Shown here: in pieces, positions 1-7,786 of the stretch
Layout: every line of letters starts with the position of its first letter
Position numbering within the stretch: position 1 is the first letter of the stretch
NCBI RefSeq assembly: GCF_009901565.1
Contig: NZ_WXEW01000005.1
Coordinates: forward strand, 248,001 to 312,000
Length of the DNA: 64,000 nucleotides
DNA from: Herbidospora solisilvae
GTDB lineage: Bacteria > Actinomycetota > Actinomycetes > Streptosporangiales > Streptosporangiaceae
Direction: 5' to 3'
The notes under the pieces: generated by a model
Databases searched by the model: none
What the model was told of the DNA's origin: nothing
Seen by the model: the letters and a program-made list of their open reading frames with translations, nothing else
Made by a program: the position numbers and the translations under genes

Positions 1-235
1 AGGCGTCGGTCCCGGCGGCGGTGAAGACGCCGTCGAGCCCGCCCGCCCGCGCGGCCAGCGACCGGACCGCGGCCTCGGTCGCGTGGCTGTCGGCCAGGTC
101 GGCGCGGACGTGCTCGAACTCGTCGGGCACCGCGCGGTCGATGACCAGAGGACGCCCGCCCGCCTTGGCGACGGCCCGCGCGGTGGCCAGCCCGAGGCCG
201 GACGCGCCCCCGGTGATCAGGATGTTTCCCAGCAT
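1..235 (-). CDS. Short-chain dehydrogenase/reductase, partial (N-terminus only)
   Basis: Only the first 78 codons lie in the window; the rest runs off the left edge. The N-terminus carries the classical SDR dinucleotide-binding motif TGGASGLG (TGxxxGxG) at about residues 8-15, followed by a beta-strand with IDR and a DLAD segment that normally binds the adenine ring. The spacing is that of classical SDRs rather than of extended epimerases such as HldD. Its start codon lies 19 bp inside the upstream hldE-like gene, so it is the last visible member of the heptose operon and may modify a sugar or its nucleotide-linked form. Substrate cannot be told from this fragment. Confidence 0.8.
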   Translation of the reverse strand, partial: MLGNILITGGASGLGLATARAVAKAGGRPLVIDRAVPDEFEHVRADLADSHATEAAVRSLAARAGGLDGVFTAAGTDA

Positions 236-1575
236 CGATGTTCCTTCCAGAGATCGGGCCGTCGGGCGGCGGCGGTGATGAGCCGGGTGGTCGAGCGTTC
301 GGGCACCGTGTCGAGCAGCACCAGTTCGGCGCCGACGTCGGCCAGCACCGCCGACTCGGGCAGCGCCCGGCCCGCGTAGTCGGAGCCCTTGACCCACACG
401 TGGGGCCGCAGGGCGCGGATGACCTCGGCCGGGGTGTCCTCGTCGAACACGACGACGCCGTCGACGTCCTCCAGGGCGTTCAGCACGGCCGTCCGGTCGT
501 CCTGCCGGGAGACCGGGCGGCCCTTGCCCTTGAGGCGGCGGACCGACAGGTCGGAGTTGAGGCAGACGACCAGCAGGTCGCCCAGCTCGCGGGCCCGGCG
601 CAGGAGGCTGACGTGACCGGCGTGCAGCAGGTCGAAGCAGCCGCCCGTGGCGACCACCCGGCCGCCCGCCCGGCGCACCCGGTCGGCCCGGCGCAGCACG
701 TCGGCGTCGCCCTCGGGCGCGGAGGCCGGGATCGTCGCGACGCCCCCGTCCGAGACGAAGGCGGTGGCCGCGGCGGTCGCCGCGACGGCGGCCTCCGCGC
801 AGGTCGCGCCGCCGAGCAGGGCGGCCGCCGCGGCGGTGGCGAACCGGTCGCCCGCGCCGCAGGTGTCGCCGCTCGTGACACGCCCCGGTGCGGGCACGTG
901 GAAGCCCCCGTCGCCGGAGTGGAAACGCGCGCCCCGCGCGCCCAGGGTGACCGCCACCGCCTCCCCGCCGAGCATGGCCAGCAGGCGGCGGGCCGCCTCG
1001 GCGGGCGGGCAGGCCCCGGTCAGGGCGACGGTCTCGGCCAGGTTCGGGGTGACCATGGTGCACTCGGGCGGCAGCGGGCCGCGCGGATGCGGGTCCCAGA
1101 CCACGGGTTTGTCCGTCAGTCCCGGCAGCAGCTTCGCCACCAGGTCGGCGGCGCCGCGGCCGTAGTCGGAGACGAGGATCGCCCCCGCCCGCCGCAGCAC
1201 CGGCAGCGCCCGGTCGGTCAGGTCCCCGGCCACGCCGTCTCCCGAGTCGAGCCGGGCCACGGTCGCGCCGCCCACCCTGATCCGGGTCTTGCGCACGGTC
1301 GTGCCGCGCATGGGCAGCGGGACCACCATCAGGTGGCGGGCCAGCAGGCGGTGCAGCAGGCGGCCGTCCGGGTCGTCGCCGAGCGGCGTGACCAGCACGA
1401 CCTGCGCGCCGTCGGCCGCCGCCAGCAGCGCGGCCAGCCCGGCCCCGCCCGGCCGGACCCGTTCCGACACGTCCTCGACGACGGGCGCTCCCGAGTCGGG
1501 CGCGACCCGGTCGCTGCGCCCGTCGAGATCGCAGTCGAGCAGGGTGTCGCCGATGACGACCAGAGGACCGGTCAC
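217..1575 (-). CDS. hldE: Bifunctional heptose-7-phosphate kinase / heptose-1-phosphate adenylyltransferase (HldE-like)
   Basis: 452 residues with both halves of HldE. The N-terminal PfkB-type kinase (about 1-300) has the substrate loop and the catalytic GAGD motif near residue 240. The C-terminal cytidylyltransferase-like domain (about 305-452) has the HAGH nucleotide-binding motif near residue 318 and a late STTRLI segment. By family knowledge the enzyme phosphorylates D-glycero-D-manno-heptose 7-phosphate at C1 and then, after GmhB action, adds AMP to give ADP-heptose. The GTG start overlaps the stop of the isomerase gene as GTGA, indicating translational coupling. GmhA- and GmhB-like genes flank it, so the assignment is strong, although the exact sugar stereochemistry is inferred. 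Confidence 0.9.
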   Translation of the reverse strand: MTGPLVVIGDTLLDCDLDGRSDRVAPDSGAPVVEDVSERVRPGGAGLAALLAAADGAQVVLVTPLGDDPDGRLLHRLLARHLMVVPLPMRGTTVRKTRIRVGGATVARLDSGDGVAGDLTDRALPVLRRAGAILVSDYGRGAADLVAKLLPGLTDKPVVWDPHPRGPLPPECTMVTPNLAETVALTGACPPAEAARRLLAMLGGEAVAVTLGARGARFHSGDGGFHVPAPGRVTSGDTCGAGDRFATAAAAALLGGATCAEAAVAATAAATAFVSDGGVATIPASAPEGDADVLRRADRVRRAGGRVVATGGCFDLLHAGHVSLLRRARELGDLLVVCLNSDLSVRRLKGKGRPVSRQDDRTAVLNALEDVDGVVVFDEDTPAEVIRALRPHVWVKGSDYAGRALPESAVLADVGAELVLLDTVPERSTTRLITAAARRPDLWKEHRCWETS

Positions 1576-2123
1576 GACAGCGCCTCCTCGATCGCCTCGC
1601 AGAGCAGGTGCACCAGCACCAGATGGACCTCCTGGACGACGCACGGGCTGGACGAGAACACCGAGATGGCGTCGTCGCAGAGGTCGGCCAGGTCGTTCGG
1701 CGGCGGCCCGGTCAGCGCCCAGGCCATCAGCCCGCCGTCGCGGGCCGTCCTGGCGGCGGCCAGCACGTTGGCGCTGGCCCCGCTCGTGGACAGGGCGATC
1801 AGCACGTCGCCCGGCCGGCCGTGCGCCCGCACCTGGCGGGCGAAGACCTCCTCCGGGCCGTAGTCGTTGACGATCGCCGTGGTCGACGAGGTGTCGGCGT
1901 GCAGGGCGATGGCCGCGTAGGGCCTGCGGTCGGCCCGGAACCGGCCGACGAGTTCGGCGGTCAGGTGTTGCGCCTCGGCCGCCGACCCGCCGTTGCCGCA
2001 GGCCAGCAGGCGGCCCCCGTCGTCGAGGACCCCGGCCAGCTTGCGACCCCATATGCGGACGCGGGCCGTCTCGTGTTCCAGCCGGTTCAGCGTGGCGGTC
2101 AGATCGTTCAGGTGCGGATGCAC
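1572..2123 (-). CDS. gmhA: SIS-domain sedoheptulose-7-phosphate isomerase (GmhA-like)
   Basis: 183 residues, the usual GmhA length. The signature CGNGGSAAEAQH begins at residue 42. His53 and Glu57, together with a Gln and a His eight residues apart near the C-terminus (QEVH..VH), match the metal-ligand pattern of GmhA. The enzyme converts sedoheptulose 7-phosphate to D-glycero-D-manno-heptose 7-phosphate, the first step of heptose nucleotide synthesis. The GTG start at 2123 was chosen because GGGGGAGG lies just upstream. It overlaps the glycosyltransferase by 16 bp and hldE by 4 bp, so all appear to be one transcript. Confidence 0.88.
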   Translation of the reverse strand: MHPHLNDLTATLNRLEHETARVRIWGRKLAGVLDDGGRLLACGNGGSAAEAQHLTAELVGRFRADRRPYAAIALHADTSSTTAIVNDYGPEEVFARQVRAHGRPGDVLIALSTSGASANVLAAARTARDGGLMAWALTGPPPNDLADLCDDAISVFSSSPCVVQEVHLVLVHLLCEAIEEALS

Positions 2124-3076
2124 GCGCCTCCCCCTTTCACTCGGACCCGCAGTTCGCCGCCCAGCCGGTGGAGGCAGGCGGCGGGTGGTATCAGCACGCT
2201 GGTCGCGGCCATGCGCAGCACCTCGGACGGGGTTCTCGGCCCCGGCGCGATCCGGCTCCACGCGAACCGGGCGGTCAGCGCCGCCCAGCCCGCGAACGCC
2301 GCCTTGGCGGCGGGTCTCCCGCGCCAGGCCAGCACGGCGGCGGTCAGCCCGAGCGCCGTGGTCAGCAGGTGAGCGCGCAACCGGCCGGGCCCGCCGACGC
2401 GGGAGCGCCAGCCGGGGCCGTGGACGCGGCGCATCAGCGCGTCGTCGGCGTTGCCGCGCTGCCGTCGCACGCTGGCCCAGAAACCTTCGTCCCGCACAGG
2501 GTGGACGGTGGTCCGCACGCCGGTGACCAGCCGGTACCCGGCGGCGGTCAGCCGCAGGGCGAGGTCGGCGTCTTCCCGGTAGGCACGCGGGAACCGTTCG
2601 TCGAAGCCGCCCACGGCGGCCAGGGCGCTGCGCCGGAACGCCATGTCGGCGGTGATCCACCGGGCGGTGGCCAGGCCCGCGGTGTTGCGTTCGGCGTCGG
2701 TGGGCGGCCGGGTCCCGTCGAGCGGCACCACGATCCGGCCCTGCGAACCCGCCACCTCAGGCGGCAGACCGCGCAGGTCGGCGCCGATCTTCTCGGCCCA
2801 GTCAGGCCCCGGCAGCACGTCGTCGTCGAGGAAGACGACCCACTCCGAGGAGGCCGCGCGCCACCCCTGGTTACGCGCCGCCGCCGGGCCCCGGCCGCCC
2901 GAGGGCAGGATCACGAGCGTCGCCGACGGCTCCCCGACGGGCAGCGGACCGGCGCCCGGCCTCGCCCGGTCGTCGACGACGACGAGTTGAAAACGTTCCG
3001 GCACCGCCTCGGCGACCGCGCGCAGGGTCGCCCGGCCGACGGTCGGGATCACAACGGTGATCTCGGGGTCGCTCAT
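2108..3076 (-). CDS. Family 2 glycosyltransferase
   Basis: 322 residues. A GT-A fold is indicated by the N-terminal VVIPTVGR strand, the acidic metal-binding FLDDD motif around residue 95, and a downstream YREDADL segment that supplies the ED acceptor-site motif. After the catalytic domain come hydrophobic segments (LLTTALGLTAAVLAW and a second one) that probably sit on or in the membrane. The start ATGA overlaps the stop of the carbamoyltransferase gene. Position inside the heptose operon suggests it transfers the heptose, or a sugar onto it, but the donor is not shown by sequence. Confidence 0.85.
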   Translation of the reverse strand: MSDPEITVVIPTVGRATLRAVAEAVPERFQLVVVDDRARPGAGPLPVGEPSATLVILPSGGRGPAAARNQGWRAASSEWVVFLDDDVLPGPDWAEKIGADLRGLPPEVAGSQGRIVVPLDGTRPPTDAERNTAGLATARWITADMAFRRSALAAVGGFDERFPRAYREDADLALRLTAAGYRLVTGVRTTVHPVRDEGFWASVRRQRGNADDALMRRVHGPGWRSRVGGPGRLRAHLLTTALGLTAAVLAWRGRPAAKAAFAGWAALTARFAWSRIAPGPRTPSEVLRMAATSVLIPPAACLHRLGGELRVRVKGGGACIRT

Positions 3077-4701
3077 ACCGACCTCCGCACCAGGAACGGC
3101 CCGATGGCCAGCACGTCGACCGGCGCGGAGCCGAAGCACTCCAGGGCGTCGCGCGGATCGTCGACCATGGGCCGCCCGGCCGTGTTCAGCGACGTGTTGA
3201 CGATGACCGGCAGCCCGGTCAGCGACTCGAAGGCGTTGAGCACGGAGGCCATGAGCGGGTCGCGCCCCGCCGACACCGTCTGGATGCGGGCCGTCCCGTC
3301 GACGTGCACCACGGCCGGGATCCGGTCGCGCCACACGGGGGCGACGTCGTGCACGAACAGCATGTACGGGCTGGGCACCGGCCCCCGCGAGAAGATCTCG
3401 GCGGCCCGGTTCTCCAGCACCATGGGCGCGACCGGCCGGAACTGCTCCCGGCCCTTCACGTCGTTGAGCCGTTCGGTGTTGCGCAGGTTGCCCGGGTGGG
3501 CCAGCAGCGAGCGGCGGCCCAGCGCGCGGGGGCCGTATTCGCTGCGCCCCTGGAACCAGGCCACGATCCGGTCCTGGGCCAAAGCGTCGGCCACCGCGAC
3601 CGCGATGTCGGGAGGTCGTGAATAGGGGATCTGGGCCACGTCGAGCCAGGCCGCCAGTTCGGCGTCGGTGAACCCCCGGCCCAGGTCGGCGCCCGGCATC
3701 GGGGCGACCGGGTCGCCGTAGGTCTTGGCCAGGTGGAGCGCGCCGCCCAGGGCGGTGCCCGAGTCGCCGGCCGCCGGCTGCACCCACACCTCGCGGAACG
3801 GGCTGCGGTCGAACAGGCGGGTGTTGGCCACGCAGTTCAGCGCCACGCCCCCGGCCAGAGCGAGCCGGTCGAGGCCGGTGCGGTCGTGCAGCCAGGCGGC
3901 CAGGTCGAGCAGCACCTCCTCCAGCCGGGCCTGGACGCTGGCCGCCAGGTCGGCGTGCTCGCCGTTCCAGGCGCCGCCGCGCTGGACCTGCTTGGCGAAG
4001 ACGTTCCAGTCGATGGGGCCGATGTGGAAGCCGCCGTCGCCGGTCGCGCCGATCAGCTCGCGGAGCGCGGGGAGGTGTTTCGGCGTGCCGTAGGAGGCCA
4101 TCGCCATGACCTTGTACTCGTCGCTGGAGCGCAGGAAGCCGAGGTGCTCGGTGACGTCTTCGTACATGAGCCCGAGGGAGTGCGGCAGCGTCTGGCTCGC
4201 CAGGATGGTCAGCTCGCCGTCGCGGTAGGCGCCCGCCAGGTGGGAGACCGCCTCGCCGCGGCCGTCGCAGACCAGCACCGCGCAGTCGCCGAACGGCGCG
4301 GCCAGCCCGGCCGAGGCGGCGTGGGCGATGTGGTGGGGGACGAACTTCACCTGCGCCGGGTCGAGTCCCGGCAACGCGGTCGCCAAGAAGGCGGGGGCCC
4401 GCACGGCGTAGGCGGTGCGCAGCATCTCCCAGGCGCCGTCCTGGCCGGGCCCGTTCTCCACCACCAGGGCGGGATCGTAGGAGTAGGCCACCCCGTCGAG
4501 GTCCTCGGGCCGCAGCCCGGCCTTCTCCAGGCACCAGGTGGCCGCCATCTCGGGCAGCTCCCAGGCCGAGAACGCCAAGGGCCGTTTGCCGTGTTTCCTC
4601 CTGCTGAAACGCTCCTCTTCTGCGGCGGCGACGGTACGCCCGTCGACCACCAGCGCGGCGGAAGGGTCATGGAAGATCGCGTTGATTCCCAGAAATCTCA
4701 T
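3073..4701 (-). CDS. Carbamoyltransferase, NodU/CmcH family
   Basis: 542 residues from the ATG at 4701, chosen because homologues start with an MxFLGINAxFHDPSA-like segment; the frame is open upstream to 4803. The N-terminal ASKHA-like domain has HHIAHAASA with metal-binding histidines, then ALAGGVALNCVANTRL. The C-terminal domain has the WFQGRSEYGPRALG motif that binds carbamoyl-phosphate-derived carbamoyl adenylate in this family. These enzymes carbamoylate hydroxyls, usually of sugars in antibiotics or Nod factors. As first gene of the heptose operon it would carbamoylate a heptose or a linked sugar; that target is inference. Confidence 0.87.
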   Translation of the reverse strand: MRFLGINAIFHDPSAALVVDGRTVAAAEEERFSRRKHGKRPLAFSAWELPEMAATWCLEKAGLRPEDLDGVAYSYDPALVVENGPGQDGAWEMLRTAYAVRAPAFLATALPGLDPAQVKFVPHHIAHAASAGLAAPFGDCAVLVCDGRGEAVSHLAGAYRDGELTILASQTLPHSLGLMYEDVTEHLGFLRSSDEYKVMAMASYGTPKHLPALRELIGATGDGGFHIGPIDWNVFAKQVQRGGAWNGEHADLAASVQARLEEVLLDLAAWLHDRTGLDRLALAGGVALNCVANTRLFDRSPFREVWVQPAAGDSGTALGGALHLAKTYGDPVAPMPGADLGRGFTDAELAAWLDVAQIPYSRPPDIAVAVADALAQDRIVAWFQGRSEYGPRALGRRSLLAHPGNLRNTERLNDVKGREQFRPVAPMVLENRAAEIFSRGPVPSPYMLFVHDVAPVWRDRIPAVVHVDGTARIQTVSAGRDPLMASVLNAFESLTGLPVIVNTSLNTAGRPMVDDPRDALECFGSAPVDVLAIGPFLVRRSV

Positions 4702-4834
4702 GGGACCCGCTTTCGCGTGGAGAACACCACTCGAGAAGCGCTCCTCCGAGTAGCGCTTCACCAGCGTCTGAAACGACCGCACCTGGTTTGGCGGCGTTGA
4801 CATTTCCGGCCTGGGTCACGGGTAGCGCGAGATC

Positions 4835-5353
4835 ATGCGCGCGATTCTGTTCGACCGGGATGGCACCCTGATTGTCGACCTCCCCTACAACAACGACGCC
4901 AAACGTGTGATCCCGATGCCCGGCGCGCGGGCCGCCCTCGATCGCCTGCGAGCGGCGGGGGTACCGATCGGGGTGATCACCAACCAGTCGGGGGTGGCCA
5001 GGGGCCTCATCACTCTCGGTGAACTTTCCGAAGTCAACGATCGAGTGGAGGAACTTCTCGGCCCGTTCGACGTGTGGGAGGTCTGCGTCCACGACGAGAC
5101 CGACGGATGCCCCTGCCGGAAACCCGAGCCCGGCATGGTCCTGTCGGCCGCGCGGCGGCTGGGCGTGCCGCCGGCCGAGTGTGTGGTCATCGGCGACATC
5201 GGCCGCGACATGGAGGCCGCTCGGGCCGCCGGGGCGCGGGGCATCCTCGTGCCGACGGCCGTCACCAAGATCGGCGAGATCAGGGCGGCCGAACACGTCG
5301 CGCCCGATCTCCCGGCCGCGGTCGAGGCGGCGCTCGCTTTTCAACCGCCGTGA
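4835..5353 (+). CDS. gmhB: D-glycero-D-manno-heptose-1,7-bisphosphate 7-phosphatase (GmhB-like)
   Basis: 172 residues of the HAD IIIA type. The catalytic motif DRDGTL is at residues 7-12, ITNQSG carries the motif II region, and IGDIGRD forms motif IV. A zinc loop C-x-H-x5-C-x-C (from CVH to CPC) precedes the RKPEPG lysine motif, a hallmark of GmhB and histidinol-phosphate phosphatase. With GmhA- and HldE-like neighbours the GmhB role is favoured. It is transcribed divergently from the carbamoyltransferase with a 133-bp gap, so the two arms of the locus probably share a promoter region. Confidence 0.88.
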   Translation: MRAILFDRDGTLIVDLPYNNDAKRVIPMPGARAALDRLRAAGVPIGVITNQSGVARGLITLGELSEVNDRVEELLGPFDVWEVCVHDETDGCPCRKPEPGMVLSAARRLGVPPAECVVIGDIGRDMEAARAAGARGILVPTAVTKIGEIRAAEHVAPDLPAAVEAALAFQPP

Positions 5354-5387
5354 CAGGGGCAGCGGGGCTGTGACGGAAGGAGTGGCC

Positions 5388-5804
5388 ATGACCACCGCAC
5401 GCGAGATCATGACCCCGAACGCGGAGTGCGTGAACTCCGATCAGACCATCGCCGAGGCAGCGGAGAAGATGCTCAGCCTCGACGTGGGATCCCTGCCGAT
5501 CTGCGGCGAGGACAACCGGCTCCAGGGCATGCTGACCGACCGCGACATCGTGGTGAAGGTCATCGCCCAGGGCCGCGACCCGAAGTCGTGCCTGGCCGGT
5601 GAGCTGGGCGGGAACGAGGTCGTGACCATCGGCGCCGACGACGACGCCCGCGAGGTCCTGCGGACCATGGGCTCCCACAAGGTCCGCCGGCTGCCCGTGA
5701 TCGACGGGCACACCCTGGTGGGCATGGTCGCCCTGGCCGACGTCGCCCGGGCCGTGCCCGACGCGACGGTCGGCGACCTGATGGACGCCCTCACCACCGA
5801 CTGA
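5388..5804 (+). CDS. Tandem CBS-domain protein
   Basis: 138 residues made of two CBS domains. The first starts with REIMTPNAECV and ends with the GMLTDRDIV motif; the second ends with GMVALADVARA. Such stand-alone proteins bind adenosine nucleotides and act as sensors, often in stress conditions. The ATG at 5388 is preceded by GGAAGG and was preferred to the in-frame GTG at 5382, which leaves too little space. The gene lies 24 bp ahead of the hemerythrin gene and they are probably co-transcribed. Confidence 0.85.
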   Translation: MTTAREIMTPNAECVNSDQTIAEAAEKMLSLDVGSLPICGEDNRLQGMLTDRDIVVKVIAQGRDPKSCLAGELGGNEVVTIGADDDAREVLRTMGSHKVRRLPVIDGHTLVGMVALADVARAVPDATVGDLMDALTTD

Positions 5805-5828
5805 CCCTCTTCGAACTCTGGAGACGAG

Positions 5829-6383
5829 ATGAGCCAGACCGTCATCGACCTGATCATGGCCGACCACCGCGACGTCGAGCAGCTCTTCGAGCGGCTCAAG
5901 CAGGAGCGGGAGAACCGCCCCGCCCTGGTGGCCGAACTGGCCGCCAAGTTCGTCGCGCACGCCCGCGCCGAGGAGAGCCACGTCTACTCCGCGCTGGCCC
6001 AGGCCGCGCCGAGCGAACGCGGCGAGGTCCACCACGGCACCGAGGAACATCACGAGGCCGAGGAACTGCTGGCCGCGCTGATGGCGGCCGATCCCGACAA
6101 GGCGGAGTTCACATCGGTTCTGGAGCAGATGGAGAAGGCCGTCAAGCACCACGTCGAGGAGGAGGAGAGCGACATCCTCCCCGTCCTGGCCAAGGCCGTG
6201 CCCGGCGACAAGCTGGTCCGGCTGGGCCGGGTGTTCAGCGAGGCCAAGGCGGCGGAACTGGCCAGGCCGCCGAAGCCGCGTGGTCGTACCAAGGAGGAAT
6301 TGCTCGAACAGGCCAAGGAGAAGAACATCGAGGGCTACAGCTCGATGACGAAGGACCAACTCTTGGCCGCGCTGGGCGAATGA
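5829..6383 (+). CDS. Hemerythrin-like HHE protein with C-terminal Rho-N/SAP-like segment
   Basis: 184 residues. The N-terminal four-helix bundle (about 1-130) shows the histidine/glutamate pattern of a di-iron hemerythrin: DHRDVEQLF, HARAEESH, HHGTEEHHEAEE and KHHVEEEE. The C-terminal 35 residues (RGRTKEELLEQAKEKNI...MTKDQLLAAL) form a small helical motif like those at the N-terminus of Rho or in SAP-like modules, which often bind nucleic acid. A role in oxygen, nitric oxide or iron stress is plausible. The ribosome site is GGAGACGAG. It ends 1 bp short of the convergent methyltransferase gene. Confidence 0.85.
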   Translation: MSQTVIDLIMADHRDVEQLFERLKQERENRPALVAELAAKFVAHARAEESHVYSALAQAAPSERGEVHHGTEEHHEAEELLAALMAADPDKAEFTSVLEQMEKAVKHHVEEEESDILPVLAKAVPGDKLVRLGRVFSEAKAAELARPPKPRGRTKEELLEQAKEKNIEGYSSMTKDQLLAALGE

Positions 6384-6384
6384 C

Positions 6385-7017
6385 TCAGCCGGCGGGCTTC
6401 TCCCAGGTCAGGAGGTAACGCCAGAAGACGAGCCGCCGCACCCGCACGCCGGGGAGCAGTTCGGCGGCTTCGCGGGCGACCTCCCGGGTGGTGAGCGGCG
6501 GGTTCAGGACCATGGGCATGGCCGCGTGGGCGGCGTCCTTGGCGAACCCGCCGCCGCCGTTCAGCAGCCGTCTCGCCAGGAACACCGCACCGAGCGCCCG
6601 GTGCCCGGTCGCCGCGGCGAGTTCGGCGGGCAGTTCCCTGAGCAGGTCGCGCCGGGGCAACGCGATCGCGGCCAGCACCCCGCCGGGCCGCAGCGCCGCC
6701 GCCAGGATCGGCAGCACCTCCTCCAGCGGCATGTGGTGCAGCGCGCAGATCGAGAAGATCGCGTCGTAGTCCTTGCCCGGCAGCGGATCGGTCAGGACGT
6801 CGCCGAGCACCCAGGTGACGTTGCCGAGGTCACGCCCGGCGGCCTCCTCGATCATCTCCGGCGAGCGGTCGAGGCCGTCGACCCGGGCGGCACGCGAGGC
6901 CAGCTCGGCCGCGAAGGCCCCGGAGCCGCAGCCGACGTCGAGCACCTTCCGGGGGTCCGGCGGGAGGTGGCGGAGCAGGAGCCGGTGGTAATAGGCGTTG
7001 TGATCCCAGTCGAGCAC
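6385..7017 (-). CDS. Class I SAM-dependent methyltransferase
   Basis: 210 residues. Motif I VLDVGCGSGAFA lies near residues 25-36, followed by the acidic VDGLDRS strand that binds the SAM ribose and the ICALHHM motif IV region. The C-terminal third (LARRLLNGGGGFAKDAAHAAMP...) has no diagnostic feature. It is a methyltransferase-type 11/25 domain with unknown substrate. It is convergent with the hemerythrin gene and divergent from the secreted CAP protein gene. Confidence 0.82.
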   Translation of the reverse strand: MLDWDHNAYYHRLLLRHLPPDPRKVLDVGCGSGAFAAELASRAARVDGLDRSPEMIEEAAGRDLGNVTWVLGDVLTDPLPGKDYDAIFSICALHHMPLEEVLPILAAALRPGGVLAAIALPRRDLLRELPAELAAATGHRALGAVFLARRLLNGGGGFAKDAAHAAMPMVLNPPLTTREVAREAAELLPGVRVRRLVFWRYLLTWEKPAG

Positions 7018-7039
7018 AGCCAGAGGCTAGCCCAGCACT

Positions 7040-7059
7040 TTGAGTAAAGGCGTACTCAA
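7040..7059. promoter_or_regulatory. Candidate operator, inverted repeat TTGAGTA-N6-TACTCAA
   Basis: A perfect 7-bp inverted repeat with a 6-bp centre lies in the 76-bp gap between the divergent methyltransferase (start 7017) and CAP protein (start 7094). Its size and symmetry suit a dimeric helix-turn-helix regulator acting on one or both genes. No regulator can be named. Confidence 0.4.
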
Positions 7060-7093
7060 GCCCACGGCAAGGCCCCCGGCGCATCATGACCGC

Positions 7094-7786
7094 ATGAAAA
7101 GCCTCGTCCTCCTCGGCGCGCCCGCTCTGGTGGTCGCCGCACTCGCCCTGCCCGCCGCCCCCGCGTCGGCGACCACATCGGCGGCCTGCGCCGACGCCGA
7201 CCTCGTCTACCGCGAGAAGTCCGAATTCCCCGACACTCCCCGGGGCCGCCTTGACCACATGATGCAGGACAGCAAGATCGAGCAGGCGGTCCTGTGCCTG
7301 GTCAACACCGAGCGCACCGTCAGGGGGCTGCAGCCCGTGAAGCGGTACATCGGCCTGCGCGGCAGGCCGGTGGCGCTGCGCAGCGCCACCACGAAGCAGG
7401 TCCTGGCCGCCGTGCGGATCCGCTGGTGGGGGACGGTCGCCCAGGTCGGCGACTGCACGCCGCTCAAGTCGGACCCCTCGCGCTGCGACGTCCACATCAA
7501 CCCGGAGACCGGCACCGACCCCGCCGCCCGCGCGAAGGCGGCCGGCTACTGCCGGACGGGCACCTCGTGGGCCGTCGGCGAGAACGCCTACCTCGGCTGG
7601 GGCCGCGCCTTCGTCACCCCGCGCGCGGCCGTGACCTGGTGGATGGGCAGCCCGCCGCACCGCGCGACCATCCTCACGCCCGGCTACACCGAGATGTACA
7701 CCCGGGCCGCCTACGGCAGCGCCGATCCCTCGGTGTCGGCTACTCCCGCGATGACCTACGTCCAGATGTTCGGCCGCTGTAGCTAG
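7094..7786 (+). CDS. Secreted CAP/SCP-domain protein
   Basis: 230 residues. A signal peptide (MKSLVLLGAP...PASA) ends near residue 27. The mature part has the CAP-type CLVNTERTVRGLQPV helix, then VGENAYLGWG and the VTWWMGSPPHRATIL segment with the conserved histidine, and a C-terminal cysteine. Bacterial members of this family are exported and of mostly unknown function. The ATG at 7094 was chosen over an upstream in-frame start at 7040 because it begins the signal peptide. Its TAG stop shares the CTAG tetranucleotide with the stop of the convergent VOC gene. Confidence 0.82.
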   Translation: MKSLVLLGAPALVVAALALPAAPASATTSAACADADLVYREKSEFPDTPRGRLDHMMQDSKIEQAVLCLVNTERTVRGLQPVKRYIGLRGRPVALRSATTKQVLAAVRIRWWGTVAQVGDCTPLKSDPSRCDVHINPETGTDPAARAKAAGYCRTGTSWAVGENAYLGWGRAFVTPRAAVTWWMGSPPHRATILTPGYTEMYTRAAYGSADPSVSATPAMTYVQMFGRCS

